This document shows positions 26,181-33,744 of a stretch of DNA of 64,000 nt, one piece after another (position 1 is the first letter of the stretch; each line of letters begins with the position of its first letter). The notes under the pieces were generated by a model that worked only from the letters and a program-made list of their open reading frames with translations, made no database searches and was not told where the DNA came from. The DNA lies in NCBI RefSeq assembly GCF_006912135.1, contig NZ_VIRS01000002.1, positions 62,001 to 126,000 on the forward strand. The letters run 5' to 3'. Made by a program: the position numbers and the translations under genes. Source of the DNA: Cryptosporangium phraense. GTDB lineage: Bacteria; Actinomycetota; Actinomycetes; Mycobacteriales; Cryptosporangiaceae.

Positions 26181-26288
26181 CCGTTGCGCTGAAACTGTGC
26201 CCCTTTCCCGGGAGGTCGTCGTACGGGTCCTGCATGATGTGATCGCCCCAGCTGGGCCGATCGACCGGAAATCACCGGGGAGGTGCGC

Positions 26289-28841
26289 GTGGCCGACGTG
26301 ATGAGGCGGCGCATCGCCGGGGTTCCCACCCGGCTCTGGCCACTCGTCCTCGTCACGGCCGCCGTCGGCGTCGCCGGTACCGAGGCCGCGATCAGCGTCA
26401 CCGGCGCGACGCTGGCCCCGGGCTGGCTGATCCCCGTCTTCATCGGGTTGTTCCTGGTCGGCGAGGCCACGCAGTTGCACGTCCAGCTGCGGCGCGAGAC
26501 GCACTCGTTCTCGATCTCCGAGATTCCGCTGGTGCTGGGGCTGTTCTGGCTCTCGCCGCTGGCGCTGGTGATCAGCCGGTTGACCGCGGTGATCCTGGTC
26601 AACGCGGTCCGGCGCACGACCCCGCACAAGTTCGTGACGAACACCACGGTGGCCGCGGCCGAGACCGGCGTCGCGGTGGCGGTCTACGCCTACATGGGGC
26701 CTCTCGACACCACGAAGCCGCTCCTCTGGGTCGCGGTCCTGCTCGCCGTCGGGCTGGCCGACCTGGTCAGCTTCACCGGCATCCTGGCCGCGATCACGCT
26801 GTACGAGGGTCGTCCGGCGCCGGTCGCGGTGACCCGGCTGGTGATCGCCTCGATCTCGGTCGGCGTGCTGAACACCACCGTCGGCCTGGTCGTGCTGATC
26901 GTCCTCCAGGTCAACATGCTCGCGCTGGCGTTGCTGCTGGTGCTGGCCGTCGTGCTGGTGGCCGGCTACCGCGCCTACGCGCAGTTCCTGGCCCAGCACA
27001 AGAGCCTGGGGGAGCTGTACGCGTTCACCCGGGCCGTGTCGACCGCCCGGCAGGAGAACAGCCTGGCCGACACGATGCTCACCCGGGTGCGTGAGCTGCT
27101 GTCGGCCGAGTCCGCGACGCTGTGGATGCCCGCGCTGGGCCGGCACCCGGAGACCGCGCTGGTCGCGCGCGTCGACCAGGCCGGGTTGATCGACGAGCAG
27201 CTGGGGGAAGACCCGATCCGCCGCCGGGTGCTCGACACCGGCGTCACCGTGCACCTCGGCCCTCGCGGCGCCAACGCCGACCTGCGGCTCCGGCGCGCGC
27301 TGCGCGGCCGCGAGGTCAAGGACCTCATCGTCGTCCCGCTGCGGTCGGGCACCGCCGTCGTCGGCTGCCTCGAGGTGGCTGATCGCCTGCACGACCTGGC
27401 GACGTTCGGCAGCGCGGACGTCCGTCTGCTGGAGACGCTGGCCGCGCACGCCGCCGTCGCGGTGGAGAACTCGAGGCTGGTCGAGCGGCTGCGCTACGAC
27501 GCCTACCACGACACGACGACGGGGCTGCCGAACCGGCGCCGGCTGGTCGAGGCGGTGGAGGCGGCGATCGCCGTCGACCCGGTGCCCGACGAGGTCGTCG
27601 CGCTGCTCGAGTTCGACATCGACGCCTTGCGCGGTGTGAACGAGACGCTGGGCCACAAAGCGGGCGACCAGCTACTGGCCGAGGTGGGCCGGCGCCTGCG
27701 CGAGTACGCGCCCGACGGCGCGCTGGTCGCCCGGCTGGGCGGCGACGAGTTCGCGGTGCTGCTGCGGGCGTCCGGGGTCGACTGCGTGGTCGCGCTGGCG
27801 GCCGAGCTGCGCCGGACCGCGATCGAGCCGTTCCCGCTGGAGAACTTCACGATCGAGGTCGGTGCGGCGGTCGGCGTGGCGCTGTTCCCCGATCACGCGA
27901 CCGACAGCGAGTCGCTGTTCCGCCGGGTCGACGCGGCCACCGATGCGGCCAAGGCCCAGCCCCGGGGCGTCGCGGTCTACATCCCGGCGATGGAGTCGCA
28001 CAGCGTCCACCGGTTGGGGCTGGTGCCCGAGCTGCGCCGGGCGATCGAGCACGACCAGCTGACCGTCCACTACCAGCCCAAGGTCTCGCTGGCCGACCGC
28101 CGCCTGATCGGCGTCGAGGCGCTGGTGCGGTGGGAGCATCCCGAGCAGGGCCTGCTGATGCCGGGCGACTTCGTGCCGGTGGCCGAACACACCGGGCTCA
28201 TCGGGCCGCTGACCCGCTGGGTTCTGCGCGAGTCGCTGGCCGAGGCCCGCCGGTGGCAGGACCGCGGCCGCCCGCTCGGGGTGTCGGTGAACCTGTCGGC
28301 CCGGACGCTGCAGGATCCGGACTTCCCGGCCGAGCTGGACGCGCTGCTGGCCGAAGCCGGCGTGCCGCCGGGGCAGCTCACCCTGGAGATCATCGAGGGC
28401 GGGGCGCTGACCGACGCCGAACGCCCGCTGGCGACGCTGCAGGCGCTGGCCGAGCGCGGGGTGCGGCTGTCGCTGGACGACTTCGGCGTCGGCACGTCGG
28501 CGTTCAGCTACCTGCGCACGATTCCGGTGCACGAGATCAAGATCGACCGGTCGTTCGTGCTCGGGATGAACACGGACGCGGCGGATTTGGGGATCGTGCG
28601 CTCGATCGTGGGGTTGGGGCAGCACCTGGGGCTGTCGGTGGTGGCCGAGGGTGTGGAGAGCGAGCGGGCGCTGGCGCATCTGGAGGAGATGGGCTGCGAC
28701 GTGGCGCAGGGGTTCTTGTTCGCGAGGCCGTTGCCGATGGAGCGCCTGGAGGCCTGGGTGACGGCGCGGACGTCGTCGGCGGCGGACGAGTCGTCGGACG
28801 AGGCGACGCGGCGCTTGCGGGTCGTGGGGCAGCACGGCTGA
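26289..28841 (+). CDS. Membrane GAF-GGDEF-EAL c-di-GMP enzyme
   Basis: An 850-residue protein with about seven N-terminal membrane helices (15-225, resembling bacterial membrane sensor regions), a GAF domain (about 245-395), GGDEF (about 405-565) and EAL (about 575-830). The cyclase motif is canonical (RLGGDEF, 484-488). The phosphodiesterase motifs are also largely intact: EAL at 610-612, VSVNLSA, EIIEG, LDDFGVG, EIKIDRSF and AEGVES. It could thus make or break c-di-GMP depending on signals, like Streptomyces RmdA/RmdB-type enzymes. The GTG at 26289 is preferred since GGGGAGG lies 5 bases upstream; the GTG at 26283 would overlap that site. Confidence 0.93.
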   Translation: MADVMRRRIAGVPTRLWPLVLVTAAVGVAGTEAAISVTGATLAPGWLIPVFIGLFLVGEATQLHVQLRRETHSFSISEIPLVLGLFWLSPLALVISRLTAVILVNAVRRTTPHKFVTNTTVAAAETGVAVAVYAYMGPLDTTKPLLWVAVLLAVGLADLVSFTGILAAITLYEGRPAPVAVTRLVIASISVGVLNTTVGLVVLIVLQVNMLALALLLVLAVVLVAGYRAYAQFLAQHKSLGELYAFTRAVSTARQENSLADTMLTRVRELLSAESATLWMPALGRHPETALVARVDQAGLIDEQLGEDPIRRRVLDTGVTVHLGPRGANADLRLRRALRGREVKDLIVVPLRSGTAVVGCLEVADRLHDLATFGSADVRLLETLAAHAAVAVENSRLVERLRYDAYHDTTTGLPNRRRLVEAVEAAIAVDPVPDEVVALLEFDIDALRGVNETLGHKAGDQLLAEVGRRLREYAPDGALVARLGGDEFAVLLRASGVDCVVALAAELRRTAIEPFPLENFTIEVGAAVGVALFPDHATDSESLFRRVDAATDAAKAQPRGVAVYIPAMESHSVHRLGLVPELRRAIEHDQLTVHYQPKVSLADRRLIGVEALVRWEHPEQGLLMPGDFVPVAEHTGLIGPLTRWVLRESLAEARRWQDRGRPLGVSVNLSARTLQDPDFPAELDALLAEAGVPPGQLTLEIIEGGALTDAERPLATLQALAERGVRLSLDDFGVGTSAFSYLRTIPVHEIKIDRSFVLGMNTDAADLGIVRSIVGLGQHLGLSVVAEGVESERALAHLEEMGCDVAQGFLFARPLPMERLEAWVTARTSSAADESSDEATRRLRVVGQHG

Positions 28842-28879
28842 GTTTTGGATTTTAGTTTTTGGGTTTTGAGGGCCGACGT

Positions 28880-29135
28880 TCGGAGGGTGCGGCGCGTGGG
28901 GTGGCCTGGCGGGGCGGGCGCCGGCGCGGCGCGCGCGTAGCGCGCGGGGTGCCGGGGGCTGGCGGGGTGCGGCGCGCGGGGTGCGCGGGGCTGGCGGGGT
29001 ACGCGGGGCTGGCGGGGTGCGCGGGGCTGGCGGGGTGCGCGGGGCTGGCGCGCGCGTAGCGCGCGGGAGTCGGGGCTGGCGGGGTGCGCGGGAGGTTGGC
29101 GCGGGCCGGCGGGGCGCGCGGGGTACCGATTTCGC
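28880..29135. repeat. Degenerate tandem GGGGTGCGCGGGGCTGGC repeats
   Basis: Between the GGDEF-EAL stop and the tRNA genes, 250 bases consist of imperfect 18-base-like units (GGGGTGCGCGGGGCTGGC) with at least five recognisable copies near 28970-29045 and scattered GCGCGCG runs. No gene is present. A putative -10 (TAACCT, 29155-29160) follows just before tRNA-Thr. Confidence 0.75.
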
Positions 29136-29177
29136 ATTGGGAGGGCGGGCCGTGTAACCTTTGCAGCGGCTCGCAAG

Positions 29178-29250
29178 GCCCCCTTAGCTCAGTCGGCAGA
29201 GCGTCTCCATGGTAAGGAGAAGGTCTACGGTTCGATTCCGTAAGGGGGCT
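29178..29250 (+). tRNA. tRNA-Thr (anticodon GGT)
   Basis: A 73-nt cloverleaf: acceptor GCCCCCT/AGGGGGC, discriminator T, anticodon stem TCTCC/GGAGA with loop ATGGTAA, T-arm with GGTTCGATTCC. The anticodon GGT reads Thr ACC/ACU. No CCA is encoded. Confidence 0.97.
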
Positions 29251-29280
29251 CCGAATCCGGCTGTTCGGCCGGGTGCCGAT

Positions 29281-29353
29281 GGCGGTGTAGCTCAGATGGC
29301 AGAGCAAGCGGCTCATAATCGCTGTGTCGCCGGTTCAAGTCCGGCCACCGCTA
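29281..29353 (+). tRNA. tRNA-Met (elongator, anticodon CAT)
   Basis: A 73-nt cloverleaf 30 nt after tRNA-Thr. Acceptor GGCGGTG pairs with CACCGCT (first pair G-U), anticodon loop CTCATAA, T-arm CCGGTTCAAGTCCGG. The acceptor lacks the C1-A72 mismatch of initiator tRNA, so it is the elongator form. An 8-bp hairpin (GGTTGGTC/GACCAACC, 29370-29388) follows before rpmG. Confidence 0.95.
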
Positions 29354-29414
29354 CCGTGCCAGGTAAGCTGGTTGGTCGAGGACCAACCCCAATCACGTAG
29401 AAAGAGGCACTTCC

Positions 29415-29579
29415 GTGGCCGCCACCGACGTCCGACCGAAGATCACGATGGCTTGCGTGGAGTGCAAGAACCGGAACTACATCACGAAGAAGAACCGTCG
29501 GAACGACCCCGACCGGCTCGAAGTGAAGAAGTTCTGCCCGAACTGCGGCAAGCACCAGCCCCACCGCGAGACCCGCTGA
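29415..29579 (+). CDS. rpmG: 50S ribosomal protein L33
   Basis: A 54-residue protein of the zinc-binding L33 type (CVEC and CPNC pairs), with [18 protein letters not shown] typical of the family. AAAGAGG precedes the GTG. It sits directly after tRNA-Thr and tRNA-Met and upstream of hadA-hadB, an arrangement shared by many actinobacteria. A zinc-free paralogue for zinc limitation would be elsewhere. Confidence 0.97.
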   Translation: MAATDVRPKITMACVECKNRNYITKKNRRNDPDRLEVKKFCPNCGKHQPHRETR

Positions 29580-29615
29580 GGTTTCGCTTTCCGCCTCCTG
29601 GGCGGGAGGGTCGCG

Positions 29616-29655
29616 AACGGCGTCGTCCCCGAGTGGGGGTGGCGCCGTTTTGTTG
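29616..29655 (+). terminator. Intrinsic terminator of the tRNA-rpmG unit
   Basis: A two-part hairpin: AACGGCG (29616-29622) pairs with CGCCGTT (29643-29649), enclosing a CCCC/GGGG inner stem with loop GAGT, followed by the T-rich TTGTTGT. It lies 37 bp after the L33 stop. Confidence 0.85.
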
Positions 29656-29833
29656 TGTCTGGCGGGTTGGCGGGTGCGCGCCTGTGGGCTTCGCTGGCTG
29701 AGGTGGGCAGCTGGCAGCGTGGGCTGAGTCGGGCGCGTTGCCCACCGGTACCGCTGGCGCCTTATCGGCGGGGCCTTGCGTCGCCGTCCGGCGGCGCGCC
29801 GCGTCCGGCTGGATCCTGTGGCGCTGCGCCTGG

Positions 29834-29885
29834 CTGCGGTGCCTGGTTGCGGTGCCTGGTTGCGGTGCCTGGCTGCGGTGCCTGG
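29834..29885. repeat. 13-bp tandem repeat, four copies
   Basis: Four consecutive units of YTGCGGTGCCTGG (29834, 29847, 29860, 29873), with the first base alternating C/T. A partial related unit precedes them. The 13-base period excludes a conserved coding role. Confidence 0.95.
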
Positions 29886-30879
29886 CCGTGCGCTGTGATC
29901 TGCGCCCGGCAGCGCGCTGCACTGGGCCGGGGTGATGCGTCTCGCCTGCCGGTGCTCCAGTCCCGCGGACCGACGGGTAGTGGCCCTGCGCGTCCGAGCG
30001 CTTTGAGTGTCTGTCCGCAGCCACCGCCTGTGCCCGAGGGCCGCCGCCTACTTCGCTGGTGGCGGGCGCCTCGCGCAAGGTTGCCCACTCCGCTCCCGCC
30101 TCCCGATCCCCGCGCTGCCGCGTGCCGCTCATCGCCCTGTCGCGCATCGGCTCCACCCGCTTGCGGGCGTCTCGCGCTCGTGCGCCGCCGTGGCTCTTGA
30201 CGCATGCCGGCCCGCTACCGGCTGCGAGTTGGCGTCCTACGCAGGCGCGGCTCCTGACCTCACCGTCGCGTCCCTGCGTGCCCGAGACTGATCCATCGGC
30301 GGCCCTGCTGCCGGAGCGCCCTAGGTCCCCGCTCTGCCGCGCGCCGTGTTCACTCTGGCGTGCCCGCTTCGCACGCCGTTTCCGTTCCGTGGGCACTGCG
30401 CTGAGGGCTTGCGCCCCGTGCGCCCATTCCCTACGCCCTGCGTTCCGTGCGACCCGGTCTGCGCCAGCGCTCCGAGTCCGCGCTCGAGCTCCGCGCTTTG
30501 CGATGCTGGCTCTGCGCTGCGGCCCCCCGGGCCCTGAGCTCCGGTACATGCACGGGGTCCGCGCACCCGGGTTGCGCTCTGGGCCCGCGACTCGCGCCCG
30601 CGCTCCGGGCCTCGTACCTCCGGCCCTGTGCCCCGCCCTTTCGTGTTCCGAGCTGCGGATCCCGCGCCGCGGGGCGCCCTGATCTCGTGCTCGGTGTGCC
30701 CCGGGCCCGGCGCCCGCCCTTCGAGTTCAGTGATGCGGTCCGCGCAGCACGCGTTCCGCCACCGTGTCCGCGCTTCGTGCTACGACCTGCGGATCCCGTG
30801 CCGCAGGGCTCGCGCTCTGTGGCACGATCCTGTACTTCGCTCCGTGGCCTCGGGCCCCACTCGCACCACCGCGCCCGCG

Positions 30880-31122
30880 TTCCGCGGTCCCCGCGTTCCG
30901 CGCTCCCCGCGCTCCGCGCTCCTGCGCTCCCCGCGCTCCCGCGGTCCCCGCGCTCCGCGCTCGGCGCTCCCGCGGTCCCCGCGCTCCGCGCTCCCGCGGT
31001 CCCCGCGCTCCGCGCTCCCGCGGTCCCCGCGCTCCGCGCTCGGCGCTCCCGCGGTCCCCGCGCTCCGCGCTCGGCGCTCCCGCGGTCCCCGCGATGCCGC
31101 GGTCCCGCGATTCCCGCGCCTG
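30880..31122. repeat. 24/30-bp GC-rich tandem array
   Basis: Repeated blocks built from CCCGCGGTCCCCGCG followed by one or two CTCCGCG/CTCGGCG spacers, giving 24- or 30-bp periods, with at least five main copies. The core CCGCGG is palindromic and could form short hairpins in single strands. Confidence 0.9.
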
Positions 31123-31462
31123 TGTCCAGCGTTGCGGGCCCTGCCCGCCGTGCGTCCGGACCCTGCCTTCCGTGCGAGGCGGCCTCCTCTCTGTGCGTTC
31201 CGGTGCCGCGCCTGCCCTTCGCGTCCGCGGTGCCAGCGCTCCGCGGCTCGCGCGATATTGGGTCTCGTCTTACGAGGTGCCGGTTCTGGTGCGGGTGATC
31301 GGGCTGAGCGGGTTCAGGCGGGCTGGGGCCTGCTTGACTTGGCCGGTTGGGTGGAACTCGCGCATTCGTGAAGATGTGGGGTGCGCCTCCGTTCGGGTGT
31401 GGGCGGGGGGTGGGACGCTCGGGTTACCGGTAGGTTGCGGAGGACTCGACTAAGGAGGCTCC

Positions 31463-31486
31463 GTGACCGGAGTGGGGAACCGATGA
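31463..31486 (+). promoter_or_regulatory. Seven-codon leader mini-ORF overlapping hadA start
   Basis: A GTG at 31463 has the strongest ribosome site of the locus (AAGGAGG, 31452-31458, 4 bases away). It encodes only seven residues (VTGVGNR) and its TGA overlaps the hadA ATG as ATGA. hadA itself has only a weak GGGGAA before its ATG, so translation is probably coupled to the leader. Confidence 0.6.
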
Positions 31487-31935
31487 GCGCGGCCGACGCG
31501 GTCGGGCGGACGTATCCGAAGACCGCTCCGTACGAGGTCGGGCGCGAGAAGATCCGGGAGTTCGCCGAGGCCATCGGCGACCTGAACCCGGCCTACCTCG
31601 ACCCGGCCGCCGCGCAGAAGCTGGGCCACCCGGACGTCATCGCGCCGCCGACGTTCCCGATCATCTTCACGATGCGCTCGACCGGCGCCGCCGTCTTCGA
31701 TCCCGACCTGGAGATGGACTACGCCCGCGTCGTGCACGGGGAGCAGCGCTTCGTGTACGAGCGTCCGGTCCGTGCGGGGGACCGGCTGGTCTGCGCGACC
31801 GAGATCGAGGACGTGAAGGTCCGGGCCGGCAGCATCTTCCTGTCGATGCGTACCGACGTCACCACCGAGGACGGCGAGCCGGTGCTCGCCGCCTACGCGC
31901 TGATCGTGTCCCGCGCCGCGGACGAGGAGAGCTGA
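31483..31935 (+). CDS. hadA: HadA-like FAS1-type dehydratase subunit
   Basis: A 150-residue MaoC-like protein of the N-terminal dehydratase type (PF13452): PYEVGREKIREFAEAIGD then HPDVIAPPTFP and a hotdog core. In mycobacteria the HadA-HadB heterodimer dehydrates 3-hydroxyacyl-ACP in type II fatty acid synthesis, HadA stabilising and binding the acyl chain. Its stop shares a base with the hadB start. No hadC follows. Mycolates are not implied; the pair may act in another acyl-chain pathway. The ATG at 31483 is chosen from family length and from the leader overlap. Confidence 0.92.
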   Translation: MSAADAVGRTYPKTAPYEVGREKIREFAEAIGDLNPAYLDPAAAQKLGHPDVIAPPTFPIIFTMRSTGAAVFDPDLEMDYARVVHGEQRFVYERPVRAGDRLVCATEIEDVKVRAGSIFLSMRTDVTTEDGEPVLAAYALIVSRAADEES

Positions 31936-32363
31936 TGACCGCCACCGTCTCTTACGACGACGTCGAGGTCGGTACCGAGCTGCCTTCGAAGACGTTCCCG
32001 ATCCAGCGCTCGAACCTGGTGCAGTACGCGGGCGCGTCCGGCGACTTCAACGTGATCCATTGGAACGAGCGGGTCGCCAAGTCCGTCGGGTTGCCCAATG
32101 TCATCGCGCACGGGATGTTCACGATGGCCGAGGCCAGCCGGGTGCTCACCGAGTGGGTCGGGGATCCTGGAGCGGTCGTGGACTACGGGGTCCGGTTCAC
32201 GAAGCCGGTCGTGGTTCCGGACGACGATGCCGGGGCCAGCCTGGAGGTCTCCGGCAAGGTCACGGAGAAGTTGGACGCCCGCCGGGTCGCGGTCGAGCTC
32301 ACGGCCCGTTCCGGTGACGACAAGGTCCTCGGCCGCGCCAAGGCAGTCCTCCAACTCGCCTGA
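31935..32363 (+). CDS. hadB: HadB-like MaoC dehydratase, catalytic subunit
   Basis: A 142-residue hotdog enzyme with the hydratase-2 dyad D37 and H42 (GASGDFNVIHWNE), N39 between them, and the following AHGMFTMAEASRVL segment. With HadA it should form a (3R)-hydroxyacyl-ACP or -CoA dehydratase. Translation is coupled to hadA by a one-base TGATG overlap. Downstream lies a repeat-rich gap and a convergent secreted-protein gene, so this two-gene unit ends here, whereas mycobacteria continue with hadC and then secE. Confidence 0.95.
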   Translation: MTATVSYDDVEVGTELPSKTFPIQRSNLVQYAGASGDFNVIHWNERVAKSVGLPNVIAHGMFTMAEASRVLTEWVGDPGAVVDYGVRFTKPVVVPDDDAGASLEVSGKVTEKLDARRVAVELTARSGDDKVLGRAKAVLQLA

Positions 32364-32660
32364 CCGCCAGCCGGCCAGACGGCCCGCCCGGCCACCTCGC
32401 CCGATGGCCGGCCACGGCCAGCTCCGGCTACCGCGCCCAACCGCTAGCCGGCCTGACGGCCGGCCACGGCCACCCCGCCTGGCGGCCCGCCCCGCCACCT
32501 CGCCCGACGGCCGCCCACGGCCAGCTCCGGCCACCGCGCCCAACCGCCAGCCCGGCCTGACGGCCGGTCACGGCCGCCTCGCCTGATGGCCGGTCACGGC
32601 CACCTCGTCCCACCGCCGGCTCGCCCGGCGATGCCCGCCGGCCCCACCCCGACCGCAGGG
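32364..32660. repeat. Degenerate GGCCGGCCACGGCCA repeat block
   Basis: About 300 bases of imperfect repeats around the words CTGACGGCCGGCCACGGCCA and CCACCTCGCCYGATGGCC, at least five copies, between hadB and the convergent secreted-protein gene. No gene or T-rich terminator is visible; the GGCC-rich units could form hairpins and may end transcription. Confidence 0.8.
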
Positions 32661-32677
32661 TGAGGCCGGCGCGCGCG

Positions 32678-32977
32678 TCAGAAGCGTCCTCGGCCGGACG
32701 ACCGGCGCGGGAAACCATGCCTAGACCTCGGCCCCTCCGGTGCCTGGTCCGTCGCCGGAGGCTTCGTCTCGGTCGACGTCCCCGAGCCTCCGTTCCGGTA
32801 CGGGTTGTCCGGGTCGTCGCACGGGTCGCGGAAGTAGTACCGGCCGTCCCACACCGCGTTCGGGCCGCAGAGCGACTCCCAGTCCGTGTCCGGCGCCGCC
32901 GCCGCCGGGGCCCCGCCCACGGCCAGCACCCCGCCCGCCGCCACCGCACACGCCAACACCACGAGCCTTGCCTTCAT
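32678..32977 (-). CDS. Small secreted protein
   Basis: A 99-residue protein with a signal peptide (about 1-28; VVLACAVAAGGVLAVGG, cleavage after AAA). The mature part has a compact block with two cysteines that could pair (CGPNAVWDGRYYFRDPC), followed by a polar, basic low-complexity tail. I recognise no family. It stands alone, convergent with hadB and divergent from a TetR gene. Confidence 0.75.
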   Translation of the reverse strand: MKARLVVLACAVAAGGVLAVGGAPAAAAPDTDWESLCGPNAVWDGRYYFRDPCDDPDNPYRNGGSGTSTETKPPATDQAPEGPRSRHGFPRRSSGRGRF

Positions 32978-33056
32978 CTCGTCCCTTTCACCGGATTCGC
33001 CAGGTTCAGCCAGATTTCGCCGTGCTCAACGGAAAGCCCCCGCTCAGCGATACCGG

Positions 33057-33092
33057 TTGACAAGCTAGTGATTGGTCAATAACTTAGACCGC
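33057..33092 (+). promoter_or_regulatory. Promoter with embedded operator for the TetR gene (leaderless start)
   Basis: TTGACA (33057-33062), a 17-bp spacer and TAACTT (33080-33085) place the start point at or beside the GTG at 33093, so the mRNA is probably leaderless. The spacer contains TAGTGA-TTGG-TCAATA (33066-33081), nearly the same as the perfect palindrome upstream of the MFS gene. Confidence 0.75.
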
Positions 33093-33659
33093 GTGAGCCC
33101 AGCAACCCGCCTCAGCGCCGACGAACGCCGCCGGATGGTTCTGCGGGCCGCCGTGGTCGAGTTCGCCCGGGGCGGTCTCGACGGCACCAGCACCGAGACG
33201 ATCGCCCAGCGCGCCGGCATCAGCCAGCCCTACCTGTTCCGTCTCTTCCCCAACAAGAAGGCCCTCTTCGTCGCCGCCGTCGAACGGTGCTTCCAGCAGG
33301 TGCTCGAGACGTTCGAGGAGGCGGCCGAGGGGCTCGCCGGCGAGGACGCGATGGTCGCCATCGCCAACGCCTACGGCAAGCTCATCACCGACGACCGTGA
33401 TCTGCTCATGCTCCAGCTCCAGGCCTACGCGGCCGGCAACGACGTCGACGTCCGGGCCGCCACCCGCACCGGCTACGGCCACCTCTGGCAGGCCGTCCAG
33501 CGCATCAGCGGCGTCGACGACGACGCCATCCGTCAGTTCTTCGCCTACGGCATGCTCTGGAACACCGTGGCCGCGATGAACCTCGACGAGTACGACGCCC
33601 CGTGGGCGCAGATGTGCCTCCCAGACGACATGCGCGGCAAGTACCAGCCGAAGAACTGA
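33093..33659 (+). CDS. TetR-family repressor of the MFS efflux gene
   Basis: A 188-residue TetR protein with an N-terminal DNA-binding domain (GGLDGTSTETIAQRAGIS, then QPYLFRLFPNKKALF) and an all-helical ligand domain. No Shine-Dalgarno precedes the GTG, in keeping with a leaderless mRNA. Related operators lie in its own promoter and before the MFS gene 85 bp downstream, so it probably represses both and is released by an efflux substrate. Confidence 0.92.
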   Translation: MSPATRLSADERRRMVLRAAVVEFARGGLDGTSTETIAQRAGISQPYLFRLFPNKKALFVAAVERCFQQVLETFEEAAEGLAGEDAMVAIANAYGKLITDDRDLLMLQLQAYAAGNDVDVRAATRTGYGHLWQAVQRISGVDDDAIRQFFAYGMLWNTVAAMNLDEYDAPWAQMCLPDDMRGKYQPKN

Positions 33660-33713
33660 CCAGCCGAAGAACTAGAAGGCCGCACCCGAGCCTTTTTCCA
33701 TGCCCGTAGAAGT

Positions 33714-33729
33714 TAGTGACCACTCACTA
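33714..33729. promoter_or_regulatory. Operator upstream of the MFS gene
   Basis: Perfect inverted repeat TAGTGA-CCAC-TCACTA, 15 bp before the MFS start codon and overlapping the region just upstream of its ribosome site. It differs by one arm base from the site in the TetR promoter (33066-33081). Confidence 0.85.
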
Positions 33730-33744
33730 CTTAGGAGAAAGACC

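Larger units (their letters stand above)
29656..31430. other. Long gene-free GC-rich island II
   Basis: About 1.8 kb without a supportable gene. Open frames occur on both strands but encode only Arg/Ala/Pro/Ser-rich sequence without ribosome sites or domains. The region is a patchwork of short repeats: a 13-bp array near 29.84 kb, runs of GCGCTCCG, and a 24/30-bp array near 30.9-31.1 kb. Between these are C/T-rich words such as CCTGCG and CGCGCTCC. The strand asymmetry (C-rich top strand) is notable over most of its length. The hadA promoter must lie at the right edge (AT-richer stretch around 31430). Confidence 0.75.

Noticed and set aside
30059-31453. Several 200-plus codon plus-strand frames in island II
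   Set aside because: They overlap one another in different frames, repeat units of 13 and 24/30 bp dominate them, and none has a supported start.
32364-32677. A hadC gene after hadB
   Set aside because: No frame in the gap or beyond resembles a third dehydratase subunit; the gap is repeat sequence followed by a convergent gene.
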